7,796 nt of DNA from SAR86 cluster bacterium (GTDB lineage: Bacteria; Pseudomonadota; Gammaproteobacteria; Pseudomonadales; Azotimanducaceae), in NCBI GenBank assembly GCA_013204195.1, contig JABMOJ010000338.1, forward strand, positions 1 through 7,796, given 5' to 3'. This document shows, one piece after another, positions 1-6,906 of the stretch. The translations under genes and the position numbers were made by a program. Numbering within the stretch: the stretch's first letter is position 1; each line of letters begins with the position of its first letter. Below the pieces are notes generated by a model that had not been told where the DNA came from, did no database searches, and saw only the letters and a list, made by a program, of their open reading frames with translations.

Positions 1-1
1 C

Positions 2-2629
2 AATAAAGGTGCCGCACTCACAACCTTCTATAGCCTGGCCGGTCGTTATTTGGTTTTGATGCCGAATAACCCACGAGCAGGCGGCATCTCGAGACGCATC
101 GAAGGCGATGAACGGAATGAGCTAAAAGACGCTATGTCGCAGCTCGAGATTCCGAAGAACATGGGCGCGATCATCCGTACCGCCGGTGTTGGTAGATCAG
201 CAGAAGAACTTCAGTCTGATCTTGATTACCTGATTACCCTGGCAGGTACGATCGCGACCGCTGCTGACTCGGCAAAGGCTCCGTTCCTGATCTACCAGGA
301 AAACAACATCATCATACGGGCGATTCGCGACTATTTGCGAGACGACATCGGCGAGATCCTGATAGACACCAAGGATGCCTTCGACCAGGCAACCGAGTGG
401 GTCGAGCGTGTGATGCCCCAGTTCTCGTCACGGATCAAATACTACGATAGCGAAGTCTCGTTATTCAGCCGTTATCAGATTGAAGGCCAAATCGAATCTG
501 CATTTCAGCGAGAAGTCCGCCTACCTTCAGGTGGCTCCGTTGTTATAGACCCCACAGAGGCCCTCGTCTCAATCGATATCAACTCATCCAGGGCGACCAA
601 AGGCGCTGACATTGAAGAGACGGCCTTAAATACCAACCTGGAAGCAGCTGATGAAATTTGTCGACAGATGCGTCTGCGCGATATCGGTGGTCTGGTTGTC
701 ATCGATTTCATTGATATGAACTCTCCGAAAAATCAACGCGCGGTGGAAAATCGTATGCGCGACGCGCTGGAAGTTGACCGCGCCAGAGTTCAGGTCGGGC
801 GCATATCCCGCTTTGGCCTGTTGGAGATGTCCCGTCAGCGCTTGCGTCCGTCATTAGGCGAAACGAGTGGTATTGTTTGTCCACGCTGCAGCGGACTCGG
901 CTCAATACGTGATGTCGAATCTTCAGCCCTGGCCATCATGCGCCTGGTTGAAGAGGAAGCGATGAAAGAGACCAGCTCGGAAATTCGGGCCTTCTTACCC
1001 ATTTCTGTAGCCTCCTATCTGCTAAATGAAAAGCGTGGTGACCTGATAGGGATTGAAACCCGAACCGAAGTTCGAGTCGTTATCGTTCCCTCGGCGGAAC
1101 TTGAAACGCCCCACTATCGCGTTGAAAGAATCAAAGCAACCGACGACGATAGCAGCGAAGCCAGCTATGAGATCACATCGGAGCTCGAAGCTGAAGCCCC
1201 TGCGGCAACCATTAAACCTGTACCCGTTGAGCGCGCTGCGGTGCAGGCCATACCTCACCCAGCTGGCACTACCGCTCAAGCAACGCCACAAGCCAAGGTT
1301 GCCACTAAAGCCACGCCGAAGAAGCCCGGGTTACTGTCTCGACTCTTATCAATATTTACGAGCGAAGAACCTGCCGATGCTTCAGCCGTGACAGCAACAC
1401 CCGAGAAGAAATCGAACCAGAATCGTGGCGGTCGCGGTGCACGGCGACGGCCCGACAGTCGCAATCGTACGGAAGCCCGCGAACCCCGTCCTGACAGCGA
1501 AGCCAAATCTTCGCCCAAGGAAGATACGACCACAGACAAGCCCAGTCGGCCACCGCGCAATCGCAGAAATGCCGACAAGGCGCGCGACGCAGCACCAACA
1601 GACGAAACGAGTGTCGAAAAACGCCCCGAAAGCACTAGAAAGCGGCCAGCCCGACCCGCTGCCGACGATCAAGGCCCCGCAGAGAACGACAAGCGGAACC
1701 AAGGTAGCCGACAACGCTCGAGCCAGCGTAAACGCAGTCCTAGAGTCGCCAGTGATTCGGTGACTGAATCCGCCGGTTCAACACTCGACAATGCCACCGA
1801 AGTACAGGCGACGAGCGCCGAGTTAGAAAACATTGCTGTTGCGCCGACAAACAACGGTCCGACACCTGTCGAGCCGACTCGGTTGCAGGCAGAGCTGGAA
1901 AAACGAGCAGCCGCGAATGCACCCGCACCACAGGCGCAGGTTGATACTGGGGTCGGCGCGATAATCGAAGAGGAAGCGACGGTAACCCATGAAGTCGCCA
2001 CTGCAGAAACTGTCGATCCAGTTACCACTGAAGCTGAATTGGTCGAAGCTGCTACCTCTGAAGCTGCTACCTCTGAAGCTGAACCTGAGGCGGTTGAAGC
2101 GGTTATCGCTGAACCTGAAGTGGTTGAAGTTGCTGCCGCTGAGACGGTTGAAGCAGTGACCACCGAAGCCCAATCTGAAGTGGTTGACGTTGCTACCACT
2201 GAAGTTGAGACGGCTGAAGCGGTTACCGCCGAAGCTCAATCTGAAGTGGTTGACGTTGCTGCCACTGAAGTTGAGACGGTTGAGTCCCCGACGGAAACGG
2301 CATCACCCGAGGTTGCGATCGAGACCGTGGTGGTTGAGGAAGCGTCTGTCGAAGCGTCTGTCGAAGCGTCTGTCGAAGCTTCAATCGAAGCACCGTCTGT
2401 TGTCGACGCAGAGTCAACCACGACGACGCCTCAATCCGTGAAGGGCCGTGCAGAAAACGACCCGAGGGTCAACTCTGCCGCACCAATCCAAGGTACGGTA
2501 TCAACGCCTGTTGCCGTAACGGCCCCCGCGCCAGCACTGCCAGCAGAGCCTAGAGCAATCGATGAAGCCCACCCAAGCCATCGTGGTCGCGCTGCGAATG
2601 ACCCAAGAGCCCGGAGCAAAGCCGAGTAA
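2..2629 (+). CDS. rne: Ribonuclease E, 5'-truncated by the window edge
   Basis: RNase E is the essential endonuclease that starts mRNA decay, processes rRNA and tRNA precursors and scaffolds the degradosome at the inner membrane. The frame is open to the left edge and encodes the family sequence NKGAALTTF just before [10 protein letters not shown], so the ATG/TTG codons near position 50 are internal. By alignment to E. coli catalytic residues from memory, about 110 N-terminal residues are missing. Visible landmarks are the metal-binding Asp of [10 protein letters not shown] (575-577), the second Asp of VVIDFIDMN (704-706) and the Zn-link CPRC (878-889). The tail contains a short amphipathic segment, [13 protein letters not shown] (about 1328-1366), like the membrane-targeting helix. 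An Arg-rich, probably RNA-binding stretch (about 1415-1745) and a low-complexity Glu/Val/Ala/Thr region follow. Two GRAxNDPR motifs end the protein. The gene converges with murB. Identification is certain; the tail functions are inferred. Confidence 0.97.
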   Translation, partial: NKGAALTTFYSLAGRYLVLMPNNPRAGGISRRIEGDERNELKDAMSQLEIPKNMGAIIRTAGVGRSAEELQSDLDYLITLAGTIATAADSAKAPFLIYQENNIIIRAIRDYLRDDIGEILIDTKDAFDQATEWVERVMPQFSSRIKYYDSEVSLFSRYQIEGQIESAFQREVRLPSGGSVVIDPTEALVSIDINSSRATKGADIEETALNTNLEAADEICRQMRLRDIGGLVVIDFIDMNSPKNQRAVENRMRDALEVDRARVQVGRISRFGLLEMSRQRLRPSLGETSGIVCPRCSGLGSIRDVESSALAIMRLVEEEAMKETSSEIRAFLPISVASYLLNEKRGDLIGIETRTEVRVVIVPSAELETPHYRVERIKATDDDSSEASYEITSELEAEAPAATIKPVPVERAAVQAIPHPAGTTAQATPQAKVATKATPKKPGLLSRLLSIFTSEEPADASAVTATPEKKSNQNRGGRGARRRPDSRNRTEAREPRPDSEAKSSPKEDTTTDKPSRPPRNRRNADKARDAAPTDETSVEKRPESTRKRPARPAADDQGPAENDKRNQGSRQRSSQRKRSPRVASDSVTESAGSTLDNATEVQATSAELENIAVAPTNNGPTPVEPTRLQAELEKRAAANAPAPQAQVDTGVGAIIEEEATVTHEVATAETVDPVTTEAELVEAATSEAATSEAEPEAVEAVIAEPEVVEVAAAETVEAVTTEAQSEVVDVATTEVETAEAVTAEAQSEVVDVAATEVETVESPTETASPEVAIETVVVEEASVEASVEASVEASIEAPSVVDAESTTTTPQSVKGRAENDPRVNSAAPIQGTVSTPVAVTAPAPALPAEPRAIDEAHPSHRGRAANDPRARSKAE
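2165..2284 (+). repeat. 66-bp period internal repeat in the rne tail
   Basis: A 54-bp segment beginning at 2165 recurs at 2231 with three base differences, giving a 66-bp (22-codon) period. It encodes [10 protein letters not shown] followed by TEVET and acidic or valine residues. More diverged copies lie upstream (about 2078-2160), and a perfect 15-bp duplication encoding AATSE sits at 2048-2077. The period is a multiple of three, so copy number can change without breaking the frame. This suggests recent expansion of the disordered tail rather than a folded domain. Confidence 0.85.
2342..2389 (+). repeat. 12-bp tandem repeat in the rne tail (4 units)
   Basis: Three identical 12-bp units (gcgtctgtcgaa) and a fourth diverged unit run head to tail from 2342 to 2389. 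They encode [16 protein letters not shown]. The unit is in frame, so slippage would lengthen or shorten the acidic linker ahead of the first NDPR motif without a frameshift. Confidence 0.9.
2441..2608 (+). other. Two GRAxNDPR short linear motifs at the RNase E C-terminus
   Basis: [10 protein letters not shown] is encoded at 2441-2470 and [10 protein letters not shown] at 2582-2611, the second only six codons before the stop codon. They are separated by a proline/alanine-rich spacer. From memory, NDPR-type motifs near the end of Pseudomonas-type RNase E have been reported as degradosome partner-binding motifs. I am not certain which partner is bound. Conservation of these islands inside an otherwise repetitive disordered tail supports a binding role. 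Confidence 0.6.
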
Positions 2630-2666
2630 AGCTAAATAACGCCTCTAAGGGCAGCTTAGATCAGCT

Positions 2667-3677
2667 TCAGGGAATAATAACCGGTTCAATCTCCAACTGG
2701 AGATTGAACCGGCTCATTACCTGCTGCTGCACTTGCCTAGCGAGTGCTAGAACATCCTGGCTTGTCGCCTTACCCTTATTGATTAGAACGAGCGCGTGTT
2801 GATCCGACACCGCTGCGTCGCCCACTTTAAAGCCTTTCAAACCCAGCGAATCAATCAACCATGCGGCTGAAAGTTTCCAACTGCCGTCTACCTGCTCTCG
2901 CCCAGTTAAACCCGGAAAATCTTGCTGTAATTGGCGCCAAGCGTCTGCGTCAATTTGTGGATTCTTAAAAAAGCTCCCCACGTTGCCGACTATTGCGGGA
3001 TCAGGCAGCTTTTTTCGACGAATATCTGCCACGACCGCGCTCACCTGTTTCGCCGTGACGTTTTCCGGGGATTGTAACGCCCGCCAGCGTTGCAAATCGA
3101 GATAGTCCAACTGTGGAACGAAGCTATGGTTCAATCGTAAGCAAACCTGCGTGATAATGACACGCTGATGAAGGGCCCGCTTAAAGATGCTGTCACGATA
3201 CCCGAACTGGCAATCCAAGTTGCTCAAGACCAATGTCTCCTCCGTAGCAATATCAATCGCATGCACGGCCTCGACCACCCCGGCCAACTCAACCCCATAA
3301 GCACCAATGTTTTGAATCGGCGCGGCGCCCACCAGCCCTGGAATCAGGGTCAAATTTTCAAGGCCAGACAGCCCCGCCTCAATGGTGTGTCTCACTAGGT
3401 GGTCCCAAGACTCGCCCGCCGCTGCGATGACACGCTCATCTATAAGTTCAATCCCACGAGTTCGTATGCAGATTACCAGGCCCACCAGATCCTGAGCAAA
3501 GACAGTATTGCTGCCACCGCCAAGGACCGTTACTGGCCAGCGACGCTGCCGAGCATAACGGAGCGCCTCAAGAATCTCAGCATCACTGTCCACATCCACC
3601 AGGTACTCCGCCCGGGTTGGCAGTCGCAGCGTGTTGCGAGTCGCGAGCAGAACCTGCGATTGGATATTAAGCGTCAA
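2667..3677 (-). CDS. murB: UDP-N-acetylenolpyruvoylglucosamine reductase (MurB, type I)
   Basis: MurB is the cytosolic FAD enzyme that uses NADPH to reduce UDP-GlcNAc-enolpyruvate to UDP-MurNAc, the second committed step of peptidoglycan precursor synthesis. Numbering from the TTG start, the 336-aa product has the FAD-binding LGGGSN (about 52-57), GLENLTLIPGLVGAAP with IQNIGAYGVEL, YRDS with the substrate Arg (about 160-163), GNVGSFFKNP with the catalytic Ser (about 235), and a Glu near the C-terminus in LEIEP. It is the E. coli-like type I form with the YRD loop. I prefer the TTG at 3677 over the ATG at 3740. It places NT of TRNTLRLP about 14 residues in, as in homologues. It also has a GGAG-type ribosome site about 6 bases upstream, and a perfect TATAAT box lies between the two candidate starts. 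The gene is divergent from the dehydrogenase and convergent with rne. Function is near certain and the start is probable. Confidence 0.96.
   Translation of the reverse strand: MTLNIQSQVLLATRNTLRLPTRAEYLVDVDSDAEILEALRYARQRRWPVTVLGGGSNTVFAQDLVGLVICIRTRGIELIDERVIAAAGESWDHLVRHTIEAGLSGLENLTLIPGLVGAAPIQNIGAYGVELAGVVEAVHAIDIATEETLVLSNLDCQFGYRDSIFKRALHQRVIITQVCLRLNHSFVPQLDYLDLQRWRALQSPENVTAKQVSAVVADIRRKKLPDPAIVGNVGSFFKNPQIDADAWRQLQQDFPGLTGREQVDGSWKLSAAWLIDSLGLKGFKVGDAAVSDQHALVLINKGKATSQDVLALARQVQQQVMSRFNLQLEIEPVIIP
2681..2712 (-). terminator. 32-bp palindrome in the last murB codons, possible terminator
   Basis: Arms of 15 bp (2681-2695 and 2698-2712) are perfectly complementary, giving in practice a 14-bp stem with a 4-base loop. 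Read in the murB direction the hairpin is followed at once by TTATTATT and then the stop codon. It therefore resembles an intrinsic terminator lying inside the coding sequence (codons for roughly NRFNLQLEIEPVI). In the rne direction no T-run follows. Termination is inferred; the palindrome itself is plain in the sequence. Confidence 0.55.
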
Positions 3678-3708
3678 CGACCTCTCCCAAGCTTCAAATG
3701 ACCAGCAG

Positions 3709-3714
3709 ATTATA
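3709..3714 (-). promoter_or_regulatory. Candidate -10 box for murB
   Basis: A perfect TATAAT lies on the minus strand 31 bases upstream of the proposed TTG start, giving a short leader of roughly 25 bases. No convincing -35 hexamer is present at 16-18 bases. Its position downstream of the ATG at 3740 argues against that ATG as the start codon. Confidence 0.5.
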
Positions 3715-3741
3715 CCTGATGCAGGCCAGCGGGTTGGCATG

Positions 3742-3766
3742 TATACTTTCGACCGAAATTATTTCG
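3742..3766 (+). promoter_or_regulatory. Candidate promoter and small palindrome before the dehydrogenase gene
   Basis: TATACT at 3742-3747 is one mismatch from the -10 consensus and would give a leader of about 30 bases. No clear -35 box is seen. Immediately downstream (3754-3766) is cgaaat-t-atttcg, a perfect 6-bp inverted repeat around one base, which could be an operator half-site pair. I do not recognise it as a known FadR or PsrA site. It lies in the divergent murB/dehydrogenase intergenic region. Confidence 0.3.
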
Positions 3767-3783
3767 AAACATAAGGGTAAATC

Positions 3784-4554
3784 ATGGATCTACAAGACAA
3801 AGTTGCTTTTATCACCGGCGGAGCGTCCGGGCTTGGCCGTGCCACCGCAGAGAATTTCATTAAGGCTGGCGCCAAGGTCATGGTGTTTGACCTAAACGCC
3901 GAAACTGCAGAACAGGCCGCCGCTGAACTGGGCGCGAATGCCAGCTTTGCCGCCGGCGACGTCGCTGACGAAGATGCTGTGCGGGCGGCAGTCCAGAAGA
4001 CTGTTGAGACCTTTGGCGGCCTTCACATCAATGTTAACAGTGCCGGTATCGGCGCAGCAGCACGCACCCTTGGTCGAGACGGCCCTATGCCGCTGAAGAC
4101 TTTCGAGTTTATTGTTCGCGTCAACTTGATCGGCACATTCAATGTACTGCGTCTGTGTGCCGATGCCATGCAACACAATGCACCTGTAACTGATGATGGT
4201 GAGCGCGGTGTCATCATTAACGTTGCGTCCGTTGCGGCCTTCGATGGTCAGATTGGCCAGGCGGCTTACAGCGCCAGCAAAGGCGGCGTGGCCGGTATGA
4301 CACTGCCTATCGCCCGCGACCTGGTCAAGCAGGGTATTCGCTGCGTGACGATTGCACCGGGTATATTCGAGACCCCGATGATGAAGTTTGCACCACCCCA
4401 GGTTCGCGAACCCCTGATTGAGATGACGCAATTCCCGCATCGGTTAGGTGATCCCAGCGAATTTGCTCAGACAGCCGCCTATATCGTCAACTGCAGCTAC
4501 ATTAACGGTGAAACGATTCGTCTGGATAGTGGTATCCGTATGCAGCCTAAATAG
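3784..4554 (+). CDS. HSD10-type short-chain dehydrogenase (probable 3-hydroxyacyl-CoA dehydrogenase)
   Basis: This 256-aa NAD(P)-dependent oxidoreductase of the short-chain dehydrogenase family closely resembles the HSD17B10 / type II 3-hydroxyacyl-CoA dehydrogenase group, which oxidises 3-hydroxyacyl-CoAs in fatty-acid or branched-chain amino-acid breakdown. Visible features are TGGASGLG (11-18), Asp36 after the second beta strand (favours NAD over NADP), NSAG (85-88), Asn114, and Ser149-Tyr162-Lys166 in NVASVAAFDGQ...AAYSASKGG. APGIFETP (191-198) and the family-typical ending LDSGIRMQPK are also present. Length matches the family. The ATG has TAAGGG six bases upstream. It is a single-gene unit, flanked by a divergent murB and a terminator. 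The exact substrate (straight-chain versus 2-methyl-3-hydroxybutyryl-CoA) cannot be told from sequence. Confidence 0.93.
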   Translation: MDLQDKVAFITGGASGLGRATAENFIKAGAKVMVFDLNAETAEQAAAELGANASFAAGDVADEDAVRAAVQKTVETFGGLHINVNSAGIGAAARTLGRDGPMPLKTFEFIVRVNLIGTFNVLRLCADAMQHNAPVTDDGERGVIINVASVAAFDGQIGQAAYSASKGGVAGMTLPIARDLVKQGIRCVTIAPGIFETPMMKFAPPQVREPLIEMTQFPHRLGDPSEFAQTAAYIVNCSYINGETIRLDSGIRMQPK

Positions 4555-4568
4555 GCTCGCCGTTAGCA

Positions 4569-4593
4569 TTGAGCGCTTGAACAAGGCGCTCAA
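4569..4593. other. Stem-loop just after the dehydrogenase gene
   Basis: ttgagcgc (4569-4576) and gcgctcaa (4586-4593) form a perfect 8-bp stem with a 9-base loop, 14 bases after the stop codon. It has no T-run of its own and sits directly before the stronger terminator, so it may assist termination or protect the 3' end of the mRNA. Confidence 0.5.
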
Positions 4594-4597
4594 ACAC

Positions 4598-4634
4598 AAA
4601 AAGGCGCACCTGCTCTCACAGATGCGCCTTTTTT
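4598..4634. terminator. Strong bidirectional intrinsic terminator
   Basis: aaaaaggcgca (4598-4608) pairs perfectly with tgcgccttttt (4623-4633). A further ctg/cag pairing inside (4610-4612 with 4619-4621) closes a 6-base loop. GC-rich stem plus T6 on the plus strand and A5 on the opposite side make it a terminator in both directions. It serves the dehydrogenase gene and the convergent selenoprotein gene, which ends 13 bases away. Confidence 0.9.
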
Positions 4635-4646
4635 AGGCGCGGTGAT

Positions 4647-5186
4647 CTACTGAATGACTGGTTCAACGATTACTCGTTCAACGATCAATGCAACAACCTG
4701 ATCATACGCAGACTCTGCCAATGAACGCATCTCCGCATCAGTTCTATCCTGAATAGGATGGCCAACGAACATCCGCGGCGCATCAAAGCCCAGCGATTCA
4801 GCCTGTGCTACAGCAGCATCGCGAAACTCTTCAGAGGCGATAAAGCCACCGGGAATGCCCCTTCGATCCAGATCCATGATGTCATGCAAACTGCACGACG
4901 TGCACGATCCTCAGTCTGCAAGCGCCTCTATGACCACATCACACTCAGTGGCTATCTGCTGTTTGAGTTCTACCGGCGCAATTCGAGTAAAGGTGGGTTT
5001 AGCATAATGCCGGGGTATCGCTCCGGCTTCAGTTAACAATTCGTCAAGGCGCGCGATAAATACATTGCCTCGTGGTTTGGAGATATCCAGTAACCCCACA
5101 TTCAGCCCAACAAGGCTTTCTCGCCGGGGTAAGGGAATTCGCGACTCCGGTGCGAGCTCAGCGGTTGGATCCAGAAAGCTACTCAT
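4647..5186 (-). CDS. UGSC-family selenoprotein read through an in-frame TGA (Sec92)
   Basis: The gene appears as a 91-codon ORF and an 80-codon ORF in the same frame, separated by TGA (4911-4913) and seven sense codons. Translating the TGA as selenocysteine gives a continuous 179-residue protein with A-D-U-G-S-C-T-S-C-S followed by LHDIMDLDRRGIP. This is the signature of the UGSC family, whose members carry either Cys or Sec at the first position. U92-G-S-C95 is a UxxC redox motif, with Cys98 close by. The N-terminal half (VGLLDISKPRGNVFIARL, then ECDVVIEALAD) looks like an alternating alpha/beta fold. No signal peptide is seen, so it is probably cytosolic. The ATG start has GAGAGG eight bases upstream. 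The family's reaction is unknown to me. The neighbouring thioredoxin-like protein suggests a redox role. A nonsense mutation in a CGSC gene is the alternative and is less likely given the exact position and the hairpin downstream. Confidence 0.88.
4881..4899 (-). promoter_or_regulatory. Candidate bacterial SECIS hairpin downstream of the Sec codon
   Basis: In the mRNA, GUCGUGCA pairs with UGCAUGAC (8 bp including one G-U) around the loop GUU. The stem starts 11 bases after the UGA and the loop 19 bases after it. Known bacterial SECIS elements have a short apical loop with a G at its start, usually about 16-37 bases after the UGA, so geometry and loop both fit. It lies inside the coding sequence, as required for SelB-directed decoding. 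Function is inferred. Confidence 0.65.
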
Positions 5187-5237
5187 GATTATGACCTCTC
5201 AATGTTGTTCACTAGTCTAATTTACTTCATCTTCTAA

Positions 5238-5341
5238 TCGATGTTCTTAGTCGATGTTCTAAGTCGATGTTCTAAGTCGATGTTCTAAGTCGATGTTCTT
5301 AGCCAATGTTCTTAGCCGGTGCCCTTTGTCTATGGTCTTAA
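5238..5341. repeat. 13-bp tandem repeat upstream of the selenoprotein gene
   Basis: Eight head-to-tail 13-bp units occupy this stretch. Units 1-5 (5238-5302) are tcgatgttctaag or tcgatgttcttag, unit 6 differs by two further bases, and units 7 and 8 are decayed. The array sits in the 249-bp gap between the thioredoxin-like gene and the selenoprotein gene, ending 51 bases before the start codon, and would be in the mRNA leader if the promoter candidate at 5373-5401 is right. Units are too short, and lack spacers, for a CRISPR array. Thirteen is not a multiple of three, so it is not coding. The rest of the gap holds no gene. Confidence 0.9.
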
Positions 5342-5372
5342 GCAGTGAAAGCACAATAAAAAAATCGATGAT

Positions 5373-5401
5373 ATTTTATGCTTGCAGACACAGCGTGTGA
5401 C
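5373..5401 (-). promoter_or_regulatory. Candidate sigma-70 promoter for the selenoprotein gene
   Basis: On the minus strand TAAAAT (5373-5378, 5 of 6 to consensus) lies 17 bases downstream of GTCACA (5396-5401, 4 of 6). Transcription would start near 5366 and give a leader of about 180 bases containing the whole 13-bp repeat array. An alternative is cotranscription with the upstream thioredoxin-like gene, since I see no convincing terminator between them. Confidence 0.35.
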
Positions 5402-5435
5402 CTTTCAACTGCCACCACTCACTACCACAGCCTTA

Positions 5436-6863
5436 CTATAATATCTCTCGCGTAACAGGCACACTGCCAATTTTGCCACTCGCACCCCAGCCCGCAATAA
5501 TCGCCGAAAACAGACCGGCACTGCCACCCGCCCGAACGATATTCAAGCCACCGTCACGAAACTTAGGTAGGGTCTGATCCTTAAACTTCTCTGGCAATCC
5601 CTCTGCAATACCACCGGCACCGACAATAACGTCACGACCCGGCATTTGCAGCAACTCATGTAACTCAGCTTTCAGCCTCGCCTTGGACCAGCCGGCATCC
5701 CGAAACACTCGCTCATGCTCCGGCGAGACGACTAAAAAGGCATCCGCCGCCATCACCATTTTAGGGTGGGAGACGACTTTCAGCCCGGCTGCAAAAGACC
5801 GGCTCAAGGATTCTGGGGTTCGGGATTTCTGATCAACGATACCTTGCACACCATCAGCGGCAAAAAGACTGACCGTCGATGCTTCACGGCTGAAACCACG
5901 TTCCTCGGCATAAGACTCCCAACATGAACCGGTTTCATCCTCAGCGAAGCAGAAGGTATATTTACCGGGGTTACCTAACGCCGAGCGATCGACGCCACCC
6001 GGCCGACCACCACCAACATTACGGATAACCAGCTGCAGTGCTCGCCCAATCGTCGCATTCGCACGATTTCCCTGGCCTAAGGCGTTACCTTTTGAGTTCA
6101 TGCCAATAGCTCGACTCAGTGGCCCGTTAACAAGCACCATCGGGCCCGAAAAGTAGGTAGTGGCGAGCAGGCCATGCATACAGAATTCATCCATCAGCGC
6201 GGCCTCAACGGCGGCAATGACCACAGGTAAGTATTCAGGCTTGCAACCGGCCATGACAGCGTTAATCGCAATCTTCTCAATACTGCACGGCGCATAATCA
6301 GGCGGCACGTCACCTACCACATCATCAGCCGCCCTCAGCGTGCCCTGAAGCATACGTACGACTCGAATCTCAGTAGGTGGCACCAACGGCAAGCCATCAC
6401 TCCAACCACGGTCATAGCACGCCTCAACCTCATCTTCACCATCAGCAATATTGATTCGTCTGGCTTTGAGTTGCTGACTTCCATATTTGACCGCCAGCTT
6501 TTCTGCCATACCAGGATCCTGCGACTTCGAACCGCATCCAGGACGAAATGCCGGTAAACTGGCGCTGAAAGTTTGACCGCACACTCGCTCCCAAGCCGAC
6601 CGATCCCAGCCTTCCAAACGTTCAGTCTCCTGAGCATCGTCATAACAAAGCAGGGTTGGCACAATTTCTATCTTCAGCTCGAAGGAGTTTGCAAGCTCAC
6701 GGTCATCCTCAATGGTGAATAAATCAGGTAAGCCGCTGGGGAAATCAGGATTGTCTTGCGAAAAAATGCGCAACTCGGCACTCAACGCGAGCGCGGCAGC
6801 AACAGGCTGGATCATTCGGCAGGTTTCGCAGTCTTCTTTAACCACGAGGACATAATGGCGCAT
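5436..6863 (-). CDS. Thioredoxin-like fold fused to a large uncharacterised domain
   Basis: The 475-aa product starts with a thioredoxin-like domain (residues about 1-95). It has a beta strand, then CETC at 12-15 as the CxxC redox motif, and IVPT at 67-70 as the usual cis-Pro loop. A linker with GCGS (109-112) leads to a large domain from about residue 145 that opens with YDRGWSDGLPLVPPT (150-164). Later motifs include NGPLSRAIGMNSKGNALGQG, RNVGGGRPGGVDRSALGNPGKY and a Gly-rich end (RAGGSAGLFSAIIAGWG). I cannot assign this domain a reaction. It has scattered cysteines (193, 207, 228, 305, 314). No signal peptide or membrane helix is evident. The ATG has GGAG nine bases upstream. The gene follows the diguanylate cyclase by 43 bp and precedes the UGSC selenoprotein by 249 bp on the same strand. 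I infer a joint thiol/selenol redox task with the selenoprotein. Confidence 0.8.
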   Translation of the reverse strand: MRHYVLVVKEDCETCRMIQPVAAALALSAELRIFSQDNPDFPSGLPDLFTIEDDRELANSFELKIEIVPTLLCYDDAQETERLEGWDRSAWERVCGQTFSASLPAFRPGCGSKSQDPGMAEKLAVKYGSQQLKARRINIADGEDEVEACYDRGWSDGLPLVPPTEIRVVRMLQGTLRAADDVVGDVPPDYAPCSIEKIAINAVMAGCKPEYLPVVIAAVEAALMDEFCMHGLLATTYFSGPMVLVNGPLSRAIGMNSKGNALGQGNRANATIGRALQLVIRNVGGGRPGGVDRSALGNPGKYTFCFAEDETGSCWESYAEERGFSREASTVSLFAADGVQGIVDQKSRTPESLSRSFAAGLKVVSHPKMVMAADAFLVVSPEHERVFRDAGWSKARLKAELHELLQMPGRDVIVGAGGIAEGLPEKFKDQTLPKFRDGGLNIVRAGGSAGLFSAIIAGWGASGKIGSVPVTREIL

Positions 6864-6906
6864 TAATATCGGCTCCGTCTAATCAGTAAAATCACGCCCA
6901 CGAGGA

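Noticed and set aside
1022..2239. Long antisense ORFs under the rne tail
   Set aside because: They mirror the repetitive, stop-poor codons of the scaffold region, give low-complexity products and have no ribosome sites or recognisable domains.
2644..2660. Hairpin tctaag/cttaga after the rne stop as an rne terminator
   Set aside because: The stem is only 6 bp, weakly GC, and no T-run follows on the plus strand.
3168..3701. Plus-strand ORFs opposite murB
   Set aside because: They overlap a clearly conserved gene in full and show no recognisable protein features.
4892..4904. Perfect palindrome tgcacgtcgtgca just after the TGA as the SECIS element
   Set aside because: Its loop would lie only 11 bases after the UGA, closer than known bacterial SECIS loops, and its stem is shorter than the overlapping 8-bp hairpin. 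It may compete with that hairpin.
4911..4913. TGA as a true stop, with a separate downstream gene starting at the TTG at 4889
   Set aside because: The frame is continuous, the downstream residues complete the UGSC signature, there is no ribosome site for the TTG, and an 80-residue fragment would lack the first half of the fold.
5238..5341. 13-bp repeats as a CRISPR array or plasmid iterons
   Set aside because: There are no spacers between units, and no cas, rep or partition gene nearby.
5354..5378. T7 run after AAAAT...ATTTT as a terminator of the thioredoxin-like gene
   Set aside because: The only pairing is 5 bp of A-T and would not form a stable stem.
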